Assembly: GCA_001464425.1 (NCBI GenBank)
Contig: LNEK01000020.1
Span: 434,001-498,000, forward strand
From: Alphaproteobacteria bacterium Ga0077535
Lineage (GTDB): Bacteria > Pseudomonadota > Alphaproteobacteria > Caulobacterales > Aquidulcibacteraceae
DNA: 64,000 nt
Reading direction: 5' to 3'
The position numbers and the translations under genes are program-made. The notes below the pieces were generated by a model that was not told the DNA's origin, ran no database searches, and saw only the letters and a list, made by a program, of their open reading frames with translations. Of the stretch, positions 37,880-45,296 are shown piece after piece. Position 1 is the first letter of the stretch, and each line of letters starts with the position of its first letter.

Positions 37880-38014
37880 CTTGGCTTGCCTAGCCGTAGC
37901 TGCGCTTAGGCCAAAGCGTCCGCCTTGGGCTTTCGTAGCTCGCGCGTGGGAGGCGCCAGTCCGCCTTCGCCCAGGCTTCGGCGGACATCCTACCCTCGCT
38001 TTGCGAGCGTAGGA
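37880..38014. repeat. Composite palindromic (REP-like) element next to tRNA-Val
   Basis: Several hairpins in a row: an imperfect one at 37880-37915 (TTGGC..GCCTA / TAGGC..CAA); GTCCGCC (37959-37965) with GGCGGAC (37980-37986), its interior also self-complementary (TTCGCC-CA-GGCTTC); and CATCCTAC (37986-37993) with GTAGGATG (38009-38016) plus inner CTCGC-TTT-GCGAG. A direct repeat GTCCGCCTT occurs 40 bases apart. The last arm runs into the encoded CCA of tRNA-Val. This looks like an interspersed palindromic element of the kind often found beside tRNA genes; copy number in the genome is unknown. Confidence 0.65.
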
Positions 38015-38089
38015 TGGTGGGCGGTGAGGGGATCGAACCCCCGACCCTCTCCGTGTAAAGGAGACGCTCTACCGCTGAGCTAACCGCCC
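38015..38089 (-). tRNA. tRNA-Val (UAC)
   Basis: 75 bases with encoded CCA. Acceptor GGGCGGT pairs with ACCGCCC, anticodon loop TTTACAC in the TCTCC/GGAGA stem gives TAC, T-loop GGTTCGATCC. Its first ten bases are also the last ten bases of the K+ channel gene on the same strand. Confidence 0.95.
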
Positions 38090-38892
38090 TTGCCGAACCG
38101 GCGCACTCCTCTGGCAACCCGCGCGCGTCCGCGCAAGGGCGCCGCGAGCTTCTCTCCGCAATTACAGCAGAAGCTCGCACCAAGGCTATGGCGGTCCACG
38201 CCGCAGCCCGTGCAACGCACAATCTTCTGCTGCGGCGCAAATGCTTTTTGCGCGATGCCGAAAAACAGACTGATGCCCGCGATCATCAGGCCCACCGAAA
38301 ACAACCTCCCGGCCGCTGTATCGATGGTGATATCGCCATAGCCGGTTGTCGTCAGTGAAGTGACAACGAAGTAGATCGCATCGACAAAATTGTTGAGCTT
38401 TGGATGTTGTCCCAGAAAAAACGCCTGCGTGAAGCCCGCCGCCAAGAAGATGAACACGAACAGCGTCACGATGGCGCGCGTCAGATCTTCGACGTAAGTA
38501 TCGTCCCATTTGCCGCGCGCCAGCACGTTCCAGAACCGCTCACCGTGCACCAACGTCCACAAGCGCAGTATTCGCAGAAAGCCCCAATTGTGCAGCACCG
38601 CGGGCAATAGCAGGGTCGCGAACACAACCAGATCGATCCAAGTGGTCGGAAATTTTAACCATCGCCGAAGCGTTCCAAACGCGAACAATCGAGCCAACAG
38701 GTCCGCGCCAAGAAAGACAGCGATGGCCATGTCAGCAATCCAGAACCAGCGCTGTTCGGCGATGAATTGGCTGCCAATGAAGAAGCCAATGATCAGTAGA
38801 TCCAGCACGATCAGCACGCCTTGAAAGCGCACCGCCGATTGCGTGTGACCAAAGTAGAGCGCTCTTATGCGCGAGCGCAGCCGGCTACGCAT
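38080..38892 (-). CDS. Potassium channel family protein with C-terminal zinc ribbon
   Basis: 270 residues. A voltage-sensor-like set of four helices (from VLIVLDLLIIGFFIGSQFI to VVFATLLLPAVLHNWGFLRI), then TM5 (AIVTLFVFIFLAAGFTQAFF), the pore helix and selectivity filter YFVVTSLTTTGYGDITIDTA, and TM6 (LFSVGLMIAGISLFFGIAQK). The filter TTGYGD marks a K+ channel. The cytoplasmic tail has a four-cysteine zinc-ribbon pattern (CTGCGVDRHSLG then CCNCGEKL). The stop codon lies inside the tRNA-Val gene and the start overlaps the upstream GFA gene stop by one base. Confidence 0.88.
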   Translation of the reverse strand: MRSRLRSRIRALYFGHTQSAVRFQGVLIVLDLLIIGFFIGSQFIAEQRWFWIADMAIAVFLGADLLARLFAFGTLRRWLKFPTTWIDLVVFATLLLPAVLHNWGFLRILRLWTLVHGERFWNVLARGKWDDTYVEDLTRAIVTLFVFIFLAAGFTQAFFLGQHPKLNNFVDAIYFVVTSLTTTGYGDITIDTAAGRLFSVGLMIAGISLFFGIAQKAFAPQQKIVRCTGCGVDRHSLGASFCCNCGEKLAAPLRGRARVARGVRRFGKGG

Positions 38893-39350
38893 TATTCTTG
38901 GTTGCTTTGCATGTTCGCAAAAAAAGCTGCGGCCTTCGCGTCCTCACCGGTTCGCTCGGCCGGAACATCGTCGCAGAACTTCACCCACGAAAGCCTGCTC
39001 TCGATCCCGTACTGCTGATGGATCGGCGCCGATTCCGGATCGTCCAGCGACCCTATCGTCACGTAAAAGCGCGCCTCAGGCAGATCGTAGCTGAACGAAA
39101 GCGGTGTGCCGCAATCGCGGCAGTAAGCGCGCTTGGCCAAGTTCGAGCTCGCAAAAAACGCTGGCTCGCCCTCGGTCCACTCAAACTCGCTCTTCGGCGC
39201 ACCCGCGAGCGCGGCGAAAACTCCGCCCGTGGCCTTCTGGCACATGCGGCAATGACAGACATGCGAGTTCTGCGGCGCGACATAAAGCGCATACCGCACT
39301 TTCCCGCATTGGCAGCCGCCCGTAGCGACCGGCGTTTTGACTTCGCTCAT
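38892..39350 (-). CDS. GFA-family zinc protein
   Basis: 152 residues. Zinc-ligand pattern GGCQCGKVRYALY (CxC), SHVCHCRMCQKATGGVFAAL (CxCxxC) and KRAYCRDCGTPLSFSY (CxxC). Same family as the gene between nuoC and nuoD, with low overall identity by eye. Role unknown. One-base overlap with the K+ channel start; divergent from the CoA-transferase across 50 bases. Confidence 0.88.
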   Translation of the reverse strand: MSEVKTPVATGGCQCGKVRYALYVAPQNSHVCHCRMCQKATGGVFAALAGAPKSEFEWTEGEPAFFASSNLAKRAYCRDCGTPLSFSYDLPEARFYVTIGSLDDPESAPIHQQYGIESRLSWVKFCDDVPAERTGEDAKAAAFFANMQSNQE

Positions 39351-39400
39351 GGCGCCGCTCTACCACCGCTCCTGATCAGAGCAAAGCCGAGAGCAAACCC

Positions 39401-40621
39401 ATGGCCGTCACAGAAACCAAAGCCGCTCTCGCGGGCGTGCGCGTGCTCGATCTCTCACGTGTTCTTGCCGGGCCCTGGGCCACGCAAATCCTCGGCGATT
39501 TTGGCGCCGATGTGATCAAGGTCGAAAAGCCTGGCGCCGGCGATGACACGCGCTCCTGGGGGCCGCCATTCCTAAAGGACTCTGACGGCGAGAACGGAGA
39601 CGCCGCCTATTACCTCGCCGCCAATCGCAACAAGCGCTCGGTGACGATCGACTTCGCCAAGCCCGCCGGCTCGGCGCTGGTGAAACAACTCGTCCCGCAC
39701 TGCCAAATCCTGGTCGAGAACTTCAAAGCAGGTGGCTTAAAAAAATACGGCCTTGATTACGCGAGCGTCGCCGCGATCAATCCGTCCATCGTCTATTGCT
39801 CGATCACCGGCTTCGGCCAAACCGGCCCATACGCGAAACGCCCTGGCTACGATTACATCATCCAAGGCATGGGCGGCCTGATGAGCCTCACCGGCGAACG
39901 CGCGGGCGAGCCGATGAAAAGCGCCGTCGCGGTCGCCGATCTCTTCACCGGCATGTACGCGGTCACGGCGGTGCTTGCAGCGCTCCGGCACGCCGAACGC
40001 ACCGGCGAAGGCCAACACATCGACGCTGCGTTGCTGGATTCACAGATCGCGATGCTGGCCAATCTCGGCGCCAGCTACCTCGTTTCAGGTGAGAAGCCGC
40101 AGCGCCTCGGCAATCAACACGCCTCGATCGCGCCGTACCAGGTGCTCGCCACCGCGGATGGCCACATCATTCTCGCCGTCGGCAATGACGGCCAATTCCG
40201 AGATTTCTGCGGCGCCGCCGGCTCGCCCCTCGCAGACGATCCGCGTTTCTCGCACAACGAAGCGCGCGTACAGAACCGAGAGGAGCTAACTGCGGCGCTC
40301 ACGCACATCATGATCGCGCGCACCACCGCACAATGGATCGCGCTTCTTGAGCAAGCACAGGTCCCGTGCGGCCCGATCAACACATTGGACCAAGTCTATG
40401 CCGATCCGCACGTCATCGCCCGCGGCGCGGTCGAGAGCGTCACGCGCGCAGACGGCGATCAGATCAAACTCGCCGCCAATCCGCTCCGCCTAAGCGCAAC
40501 GGCGCCAACGACCCGCGTACCGCCGCCGCTTCTGGGCCAAGACACCGACACCGTGTTGAAGGAACTTCTCGCACTCAGCGAAAGCGACATCGCGCAACTG
40601 CGCGGCGACGGCGTGGTCTGA
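39401..40621 (+). CDS. CaiB/BaiF family (type III) CoA-transferase
   Basis: 406 residues, typical length. LAGVRVLDLSRVLAGPWATQ, LGDFGADVIKVEKPGAGDDT, RNKRSVTIDFAKPAG, and the region GYDYIIQGMGGLMSLTGERA followed by GEPMKSAVAVADLFTGMYAV, with the catalytic Asp expected in VAVADLFTG. Such enzymes move CoA between carboxylic acids, for example in carnitine, oxalate or bile-acid metabolism; the substrate cannot be told. Single gene, divergent from the GFA gene. Confidence 0.93.
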   Translation: MAVTETKAALAGVRVLDLSRVLAGPWATQILGDFGADVIKVEKPGAGDDTRSWGPPFLKDSDGENGDAAYYLAANRNKRSVTIDFAKPAGSALVKQLVPHCQILVENFKAGGLKKYGLDYASVAAINPSIVYCSITGFGQTGPYAKRPGYDYIIQGMGGLMSLTGERAGEPMKSAVAVADLFTGMYAVTAVLAALRHAERTGEGQHIDAALLDSQIAMLANLGASYLVSGEKPQRLGNQHASIAPYQVLATADGHIILAVGNDGQFRDFCGAAGSPLADDPRFSHNEARVQNREELTAALTHIMIARTTAQWIALLEQAQVPCGPINTLDQVYADPHVIARGAVESVTRADGDQIKLAANPLRLSATAPTTRVPPPLLGQDTDTVLKELLALSESDIAQLRGDGVV

Positions 40622-40716
40622 ACGGAACTTTGCGGCGACTTGGCGCCCTACGAACTCGTTACGGAACGGAAGCACTCCACCGTTGTTAGGCCTGCACGAG
40701 ATCAGGAGAACGACGA

Positions 40717-41040
40717 ATGCGCCTCGCGATTACTGCATACATTTCCGCCGCCGCGCTGGGCCTCAGCGCCTGCGCCGGCATGACTCAAAGTGAACAAGGC
40801 GCCCTCACCGGTGCAGCCATTGGCGGTGCTGCTGGCGCCATCCTTGGGGATGATGAAGCCGCTCTCGCCGGCGCCGTCGTCGGCGGCGCAGCTGGCTGGT
40901 ATCTTGGCTGCCGTCAAGAAGGCCGTTGCGGCAATGTCGACAACCGTCGTGAGCGTTTGGACCAGCGCACCGGCCGCTACTATTTCTATGACTCGCAGTC
41001 GGGCCGCTATTTCTACGAGAACGGCGAACCTTACCCGTGA
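40717..41040 (+). CDS. Glycine-zipper outer-membrane lipoprotein
   Basis: 107 residues. MRLAITAYISAAALGLSACA with lipobox LSAC, then a glycine-zipper segment (GALTGAAIGGAAGAILGDDE and AGAVVGGAAGWYLG) as in SmpA/Slp/17-kDa antigen-like lipoproteins, and a Tyr-rich C-terminus (RYYFYDSQSGRYFYENGE). AGGAG lies upstream of the ATG and a strong terminator follows. Probably an outer-membrane structural or stress protein; exact role unknown. Confidence 0.82.
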   Translation: MRLAITAYISAAALGLSACAGMTQSEQGALTGAAIGGAAGAILGDDEAALAGAVVGGAAGWYLGCRQEGRCGNVDNRRERLDQRTGRYYFYDSQSGRYFYENGEPYP

Positions 41041-41065
41041 GGTGACGCCATCGCGTAGAAAGGAA

Positions 41066-41094
41066 ACGCCGCGCTTGAACAAGCGCGGCGTTTT
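41066..41094 (+). terminator. Intrinsic terminator of the glycine-zipper lipoprotein gene
   Basis: Ten-base perfect stem (CGCCGCGCTT with AAGCGCGGCG), loop GAAC, flanked by an A-T pair and followed by TTTTCATTTT. It lies 25 bases after the stop codon and stands before the convergent tRNA-Pro gene. Confidence 0.9.
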
Positions 41095-41105
41095 CATTTT
41101 GAGGA

Positions 41106-41182
41106 TGGTCGGGGCAGAGGGATTCGAACTCTCGACATCCAGCTCCCAAAGCTGGCGCTCTACCAGGCTGAGCTATACCCCG
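41106..41182 (-). tRNA. tRNA-Pro (UGG)
   Basis: 77 bases with encoded CCA. Acceptor CGGGGTA pairs with TGCCCCG; anticodon loop TTTGGGA in the CCAGC/GCTGG stem gives TGG; T-loop AGTTCGAATCC. A second tRNA-Pro (GGG) lies at 57.9 kb. Confidence 0.95.
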
Positions 41183-41225
41183 GTGACGTCCTGTTGCCAT
41201 GCCGCGTACCGGGCGGCAACGCCAA

Positions 41226-41711
41226 CTAGCTTGGAAAGATGCGATGCCGCACGCGATCGCCCGCTTGGATGCCAAGCTCGGCCGCATGACCACCGCGAAT
41301 TTCCAGAACTCCGCGCGTAAGGCCCGCTGAAGGCACCGGCGCGTCCGAGTACGGGGTGGTGAACGGCGCGATATTCAGAATGCGGCCATCCTCGCCAATG
41401 AAGATAATATCCAGCGTGCTCGGCGTATTGCGCATCCAGAAGCTGGCGCGTTCAAGCCGCTGGAAATGAAACAGCATGCCGTAATTGTCCGCCAGCGGCG
41501 GCCGGAACATGAGCCCCCGTGAGCGCTCCTGATCGTCGTCGGCGATCTCAACCGTGATCTGCACAGGGCCGTTCGCCGTCTCGACCGTCAGCGTCTCAGT
41601 CTCGACCGCCGCCTGCTCGGCGCCCGTCTGCGCCGCACGGCCTTCCGGCTGGGCGCATGCTCCCAGCGTCATGGCGATGGCGACTGCGCCGAGGATATTT
41701 CTCAAAGACAT
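41226..41711 (-). CDS. DUF192 family lipoprotein
   Basis: 161 residues. MSLRNILGAVAIAMTLGACA with lipobox LGAC, then the DUF192 core: ITVEIADDDQERSRGLMFRP, MLFHFQRLERASFWMRNTPS, LDIIFIGEDGRILNIAPFTT and VLEIRGGHAAELGIQAGDRV. The family is exported and of unknown function. It lies between two tRNA genes on the same strand. Confidence 0.9.
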   Translation of the reverse strand: MSLRNILGAVAIAMTLGACAQPEGRAAQTGAEQAAVETETLTVETANGPVQITVEIADDDQERSRGLMFRPPLADNYGMLFHFQRLERASFWMRNTPSTLDIIFIGEDGRILNIAPFTTPYSDAPVPSAGLTRGVLEIRGGHAAELGIQAGDRVRHRIFPS

Positions 41712-41767
41712 GGCTTCTTCCGTCCCCTGGGAAGGGGATAATTAGCACGGCGGCGAAGGCGGGAAAG

Positions 41768-41842
41768 TGGCAGGCCCTAGGGGAGTCGAACCCCTCTTTT
41801 CAGGTTGAAAACCTGACGTCCTAACCGATAGACGAAGGGCCC
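41768..41842 (-). tRNA. tRNA-Glu (UUC)
   Basis: 75 bases with encoded CCA. Acceptor GGGCCCT pairs with AGGGCCT (G1-T72 wobble), anticodon loop TTTTCAA in the TCAGG/CCTGA stem gives TTC, T-loop GGTTCGACTCC, discriminator G as usual for tRNA-Glu. Confidence 0.94.
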
Positions 41843-41849
41843 ACGTGCT

Positions 41850-41869
41850 CATTCGAGTCACCTCGAATG
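41850..41869. repeat. Perfect 8-bp inverted repeat upstream of tRNA-Glu
   Basis: CATTCGAG and CTCGAATG separated by TCAC. It lies eight bases upstream of the tRNA-Glu 5' end and 57 bases before the plus-strand membrane gene. No T-run on either side, so an operator or a precursor-tRNA leader hairpin is more likely than a terminator. Confidence 0.5.
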
Positions 41870-41925
41870 CGCGGGAGGCCGCGATATAAAGTGGCTGATT
41901 GGCGCTGGCAAGGCGGGAGGCGCGC

Positions 41926-42159
41926 TTGATTTTCAGGGTTCTTGGCCTGCTGACCGGCTGGGTGCTGCTGGCGCCGCTAGCCCTGGTCATTTTCCTGCGC
42001 CTCGGCGGCCAATATCAGGACTGGATGGCCCCCGCCGCTGGCATCGCAGTCTCCGTGCCGATGCTGAGCTTCTTTACCTTGGCCGGCATCGTGCTGATCG
42101 GCCTCTGCGTTCGGAGCCTCTCCCGGCCGCAGGACGATCGCCTAACCGGCCCCGGCTAG
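41926..42159 (+). CDS. Small two-helix membrane protein
   Basis: 77 residues from a TTG at 41926 with GGGAGG five bases upstream; an earlier TTG in frame has no ribosome site. Two helices: FRVLGLLTGWVLLAPLALVI (residues 3-22) and VPMLSFFTLAGIVLIGLCVR (about 44-63), linked by a short polar stretch, then a charged end. No family recognised. Convergent with recJ, overlapping its 3' end by 18 bases. Confidence 0.65.
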   Translation: MIFRVLGLLTGWVLLAPLALVIFLRLGGQYQDWMAPAAGIAVSVPMLSFFTLAGIVLIGLCVRSLSRPQDDRLTGPG

Positions 42160-43941
42160 GTCCACGATCTCGACCTCGGCCTTCACGTTCCCGTTCCACT
42201 CATTACGCTTCACCCGCACCGCGGCGTGATAAGTCGCGTCGCGCTTCAGCAGCGCCTCGCCCAGCGGGCTCTTCATCGCGCGAAACGCAATGCCGCTCAC
42301 CTTCGCGCCACGCGCATCCTCAAGCGTGAAGCGCACATGCTCTTCCTTCACGATTTTGGCGAAGCTCACCCGCACATCCGGCAGCGCAAACACCGGCTCT
42401 GGATGGCCCTGCCCGTAAGGACCGATCCGATCGAGCGCATCGATCAGTCCAAGATCAAGCGCGCCAATAGCGCCGGCCGCATCCACTGCAAGCGCGCGCG
42501 CCTCTCCTGCAGCCGCAGCCATCTCACCCGAGAGTCGCTCCGACAGAAAATCCTTCAGCGCCTCGACCTTGTCCCACTCCACCGTGAGCCCCGCCGCCAT
42601 CGCGTGACCGCCGCCATTGATCAGCAACCCCGCTTCCTTCGCCGCCGCGACCGCAGCGCCAAGGTTGACGCCCGGCGTCGAGCGCCCCGAACCCTTGGCC
42701 GGCTCATGTTCGCTGACACCGCCCAGCACGATCGTCGGCTTCATCAGCCGATCCTTCAGGCGGCCCGCCGCGATACCAATCACGCCCGGATGCCACAGAT
42801 GCGATCCAACGATCACAACTGAGCGCGTTTCCGCTTCCGCCAGCGCAGCACTTTCCGCTTCGGCCAACATCTCCGCTTCGCGCGCCCGGCGCTCTTGGTT
42901 CAGCGCTTCCAAAGTCGCCGCGAGTTCGTTGGCTTCGGCAGGATCTTCCGTGGACAACAATCGCGTCGCCAACGACGCATCACCAACACGCCCGCCCGCA
43001 TTGATCCGCGGCCCAAGAATGAAGCCAAAGTCGTAAACCGTCGCTTGGCCCTTACGCCCTGCATTCTCCGCGAGAGCAACGAGCCCAATATTCTTGCCGG
43101 CGCGCAGCACCTTCAAACCTTGCGCAACGATCGCACGATTGAAGCCCGTCAGCGGCGCCACATCACACACAGTGCCGATCGCTGCGAGATCAAGCATCTG
43201 CATCAAGTCCGGCAGATTGTTCGAGCCGATCGACCCACGCTTGCGCGCTTCGCGGTTCACCGCCGCAAGCGTCACCAGCACAACGCCGGCCGCTGTGAGA
43301 TCACCCTGCCCCGATTTACAATCCATCCGGTTCGGATTGACCACCGCCCGCGCCTTCGGCGGCGCATGGTTCATCAAATGGTGATCGAGCACCACGACAT
43401 CGAGCCCGAGTTCGGCCGCCGCGTTCAGCGGGCCTTCGGCTGCCGCGCCGCAATCAACGGTGATGACGAGTTCAACGCCCTCCGCTTTCAATCGCTCGAA
43501 CGCCACCACCGAAGGCCCGTAACCTTCCTTCATGCGATCCGGCACGTAGATTTTCAGTTCTCGCCCACGCGCGCGAAAGTAGCGCACGAGCTGCGCGCCG
43601 GACGATCCGCCATCGACATCGTAGTCCGCCAACACGGCGCACGAGCGCCCACTGACGATCGCATCCTCGATCACACCCGCTGCTTCATCCATGTCGGCAA
43701 AGCTCGACGGATCGGGAAACAGCGCCTTCAGCGTCGGCTCGAGAAAATTCTCCGCCCCATCGAAAGGCACACCGCGCGCCGCCAGAAGTCGCGCAGCGAT
43801 CTCCGGCAACGAGAAGCGCCGCCGGAACGCCTCGACCAGCGTCAAATCCGCCTCGCGCGTACGCCAGCGCCGCCCGGTCAACGAGCGCTCAACGCCCAGG
43901 AACGCGGTCGGCGCATACGGAACTTTAAGGGCTGCGCTCAT
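42142..43941 (-). CDS. recJ: Single-stranded-DNA-specific exonuclease RecJ
   Basis: 5'-3' exonuclease for recombination and mismatch repair, 599 residues. DHH domain motifs: CAVLADYDVDGGSSGAQLVR (motif I), VITVDCGAAAEG (II), VVLDHHLMNHAPPKARAVVN (III, DHH) and LDLAAIGTVCDVAPLTGFNR (IV). DHHA1: GVNLGAAVAAAKEAGLLING and GGGHAMAAGLTV. The OB domain is in the last 100 residues. ATG 43941 was chosen over a GTG two codons upstream. It lies 57 bases after hom, probably in one unit with it. Confidence 0.96.
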   Translation of the reverse strand: MSAALKVPYAPTAFLGVERSLTGRRWRTREADLTLVEAFRRRFSLPEIAARLLAARGVPFDGAENFLEPTLKALFPDPSSFADMDEAAGVIEDAIVSGRSCAVLADYDVDGGSSGAQLVRYFRARGRELKIYVPDRMKEGYGPSVVAFERLKAEGVELVITVDCGAAAEGPLNAAAELGLDVVVLDHHLMNHAPPKARAVVNPNRMDCKSGQGDLTAAGVVLVTLAAVNREARKRGSIGSNNLPDLMQMLDLAAIGTVCDVAPLTGFNRAIVAQGLKVLRAGKNIGLVALAENAGRKGQATVYDFGFILGPRINAGGRVGDASLATRLLSTEDPAEANELAATLEALNQERRAREAEMLAEAESAALAEAETRSVVIVGSHLWHPGVIGIAAGRLKDRLMKPTIVLGGVSEHEPAKGSGRSTPGVNLGAAVAAAKEAGLLINGGGHAMAAGLTVEWDKVEALKDFLSERLSGEMAAAAGEARALAVDAAGAIGALDLGLIDALDRIGPYGQGHPEPVFALPDVRVSFAKIVKEEHVRFTLEDARGAKVSGIAFRAMKSPLGEALLKRDATYHAAVRVKRNEWNGNVKAEVEIVDLAGAG

Positions 43942-43998
43942 CCTCACATGCCTAAAGTGAGTCGGGGGCGCCGCGCCGTCCCCTCTGCCGCTGGCCGC

Positions 43999-45294
43999 TC
44001 AGGATGGCCGGAAAGCCCGCGCCGACGGCTCAACCGGCATCACGTAAGGCGGCTCAACTACCACTTCGAGCGCTTCGATAGCCTTCACCGCCCGCTCGAC
44101 AGCGGCGCGCGCGCAGGTCTGCGTCGTCAGCACAATCGGCACCGCCGGCCCCTCGTGCACTGGCATCTGCAAGAAGCTCTCGATCGAAATTTCTTCATGC
44201 GCCAGCCGCTCAGAAATCGCCGCAACCACGCCAGGGCGGTCGCCAACCATGAAGCGCAGATAATAGCGCCCACGCTCCGTCGGCGCCGCCCGCGGCGCAT
44301 CCGCCAGTCGCGCCAGCGGCTTGCCGAACGCAAAGCTCGCGCGATCCTCGGCCAAATCCATCAGATCGGACGCGACCGAAGAAGCCGTCGGCCCTTCACC
44401 AGCGCCGCGCCCGATGAACGTGAGCTGCCCCACCGGCTCGGCATCGACCACCAACGCATTCAGCGAACCGCCAATGTTCGCGAGCGGATGGTCAAACGCC
44501 AGAAGCGCCGGCCGCACGTGCATTTCAACGCCGCCATCCGTAGATGCGCCGCGCGCGATCAGCTTGATCCGGAAGCCCAGCTTGCCGGCCAAACGGATAT
44601 CCGTGAGCGTGACCCGCTCGATGCCCTCAATGCGCACATGCGCCAGATCAGGCCGCGTGCCGAATGCAATCGCGCACAAGATCGCCAGCTTATGCGCCGC
44701 ATCGAAGCCGCCGACGTCCGTCGTCGGATCAGCTTCCGCGTAGCCCATTTTCTGTGCGTCCTTCAGCACATCGTCGAACGAACGACCGGTGGATTCCATC
44801 TCTGTAAGTATGAAGTTGCAGGTGCCGTTGAGAATCCCGGCGACAGCGCCCGCCCGGCAGCCCGCCACGCTTTCCTTCAGCGCCTTGACCATCGGCACGC
44901 CGCCGCCGACCGCCGCCTCGAACAACAACTTCGCGCCCGACGCTTCCGCCAGCGCCGCAAGCTCAACACCATGCGTCGCCACCAGAGCTTTGTTGGCGGT
45001 CACCACATGCGCCCCGCGCCGCAGCGCGGTTTCCACCGCCGCTTTCGCCGGCCCATCCGCGCCGCCAATCAGCTCAACTACAACATCGATATCCGCTTGC
45101 GCCGCCATCTCGGCCGGATCAGCGAACCAGCGATAAGCGCTGACATCTGCAACGCGCGACCGCCCGCGATCGCGCGCGCTGACGGCGACAACTTCCATCT
45201 TCTCGTGCAGACGCGAGCGCTCGTCCGCAAACAACTTGAGCAAGCCGCCGCCGACAGTGCCGAGTCCGGCGACTCCGACGCGCAACTTACTCAT
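43999..45294 (-). CDS. hom: Homoserine dehydrogenase
   Basis: Reduces aspartate semialdehyde to homoserine for Met and Thr synthesis. 431 residues. NAD(P) site MSKLRVGVAGLGTVGGGLLK; VVELIGGADGPAKAAVETAL and VTANKALVATHGVELAALAE; catalytic region GILNGTCNFILTEMESTGRS and GYAEADPTTDVGGFDAAHKL (Lys and Asp pair). C-terminal ACT domain (YYLRFMVGDRPGVVAAISER), pointing to threonine feedback. ATG 45294 has GGAG five bases upstream; a GTG two codons earlier is possible. It overlaps or abuts the upstream aminotransferase stop. Confidence 0.96.
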   Translation of the reverse strand: MSKLRVGVAGLGTVGGGLLKLFADERSRLHEKMEVVAVSARDRGRSRVADVSAYRWFADPAEMAAQADIDVVVELIGGADGPAKAAVETALRRGAHVVTANKALVATHGVELAALAEASGAKLLFEAAVGGGVPMVKALKESVAGCRAGAVAGILNGTCNFILTEMESTGRSFDDVLKDAQKMGYAEADPTTDVGGFDAAHKLAILCAIAFGTRPDLAHVRIEGIERVTLTDIRLAGKLGFRIKLIARGASTDGGVEMHVRPALLAFDHPLANIGGSLNALVVDAEPVGQLTFIGRGAGEGPTASSVASDLMDLAEDRASFAFGKPLARLADAPRAAPTERGRYYLRFMVGDRPGVVAAISERLAHEEISIESFLQMPVHEGPAVPIVLTTQTCARAAVERAVKAIEALEVVVEPPYVMPVEPSARAFRPS

Positions 45295-45296
45295 GC

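Noticed and set aside
40624-40684. GGAAC and CGTT sequences upstream of the glycine-zipper lipoprotein as an EcfG promoter
   Set aside because: The spacings between the available pairs are 13 and 28 bases, not 16-17, so they do not form a valid EcfG promoter.
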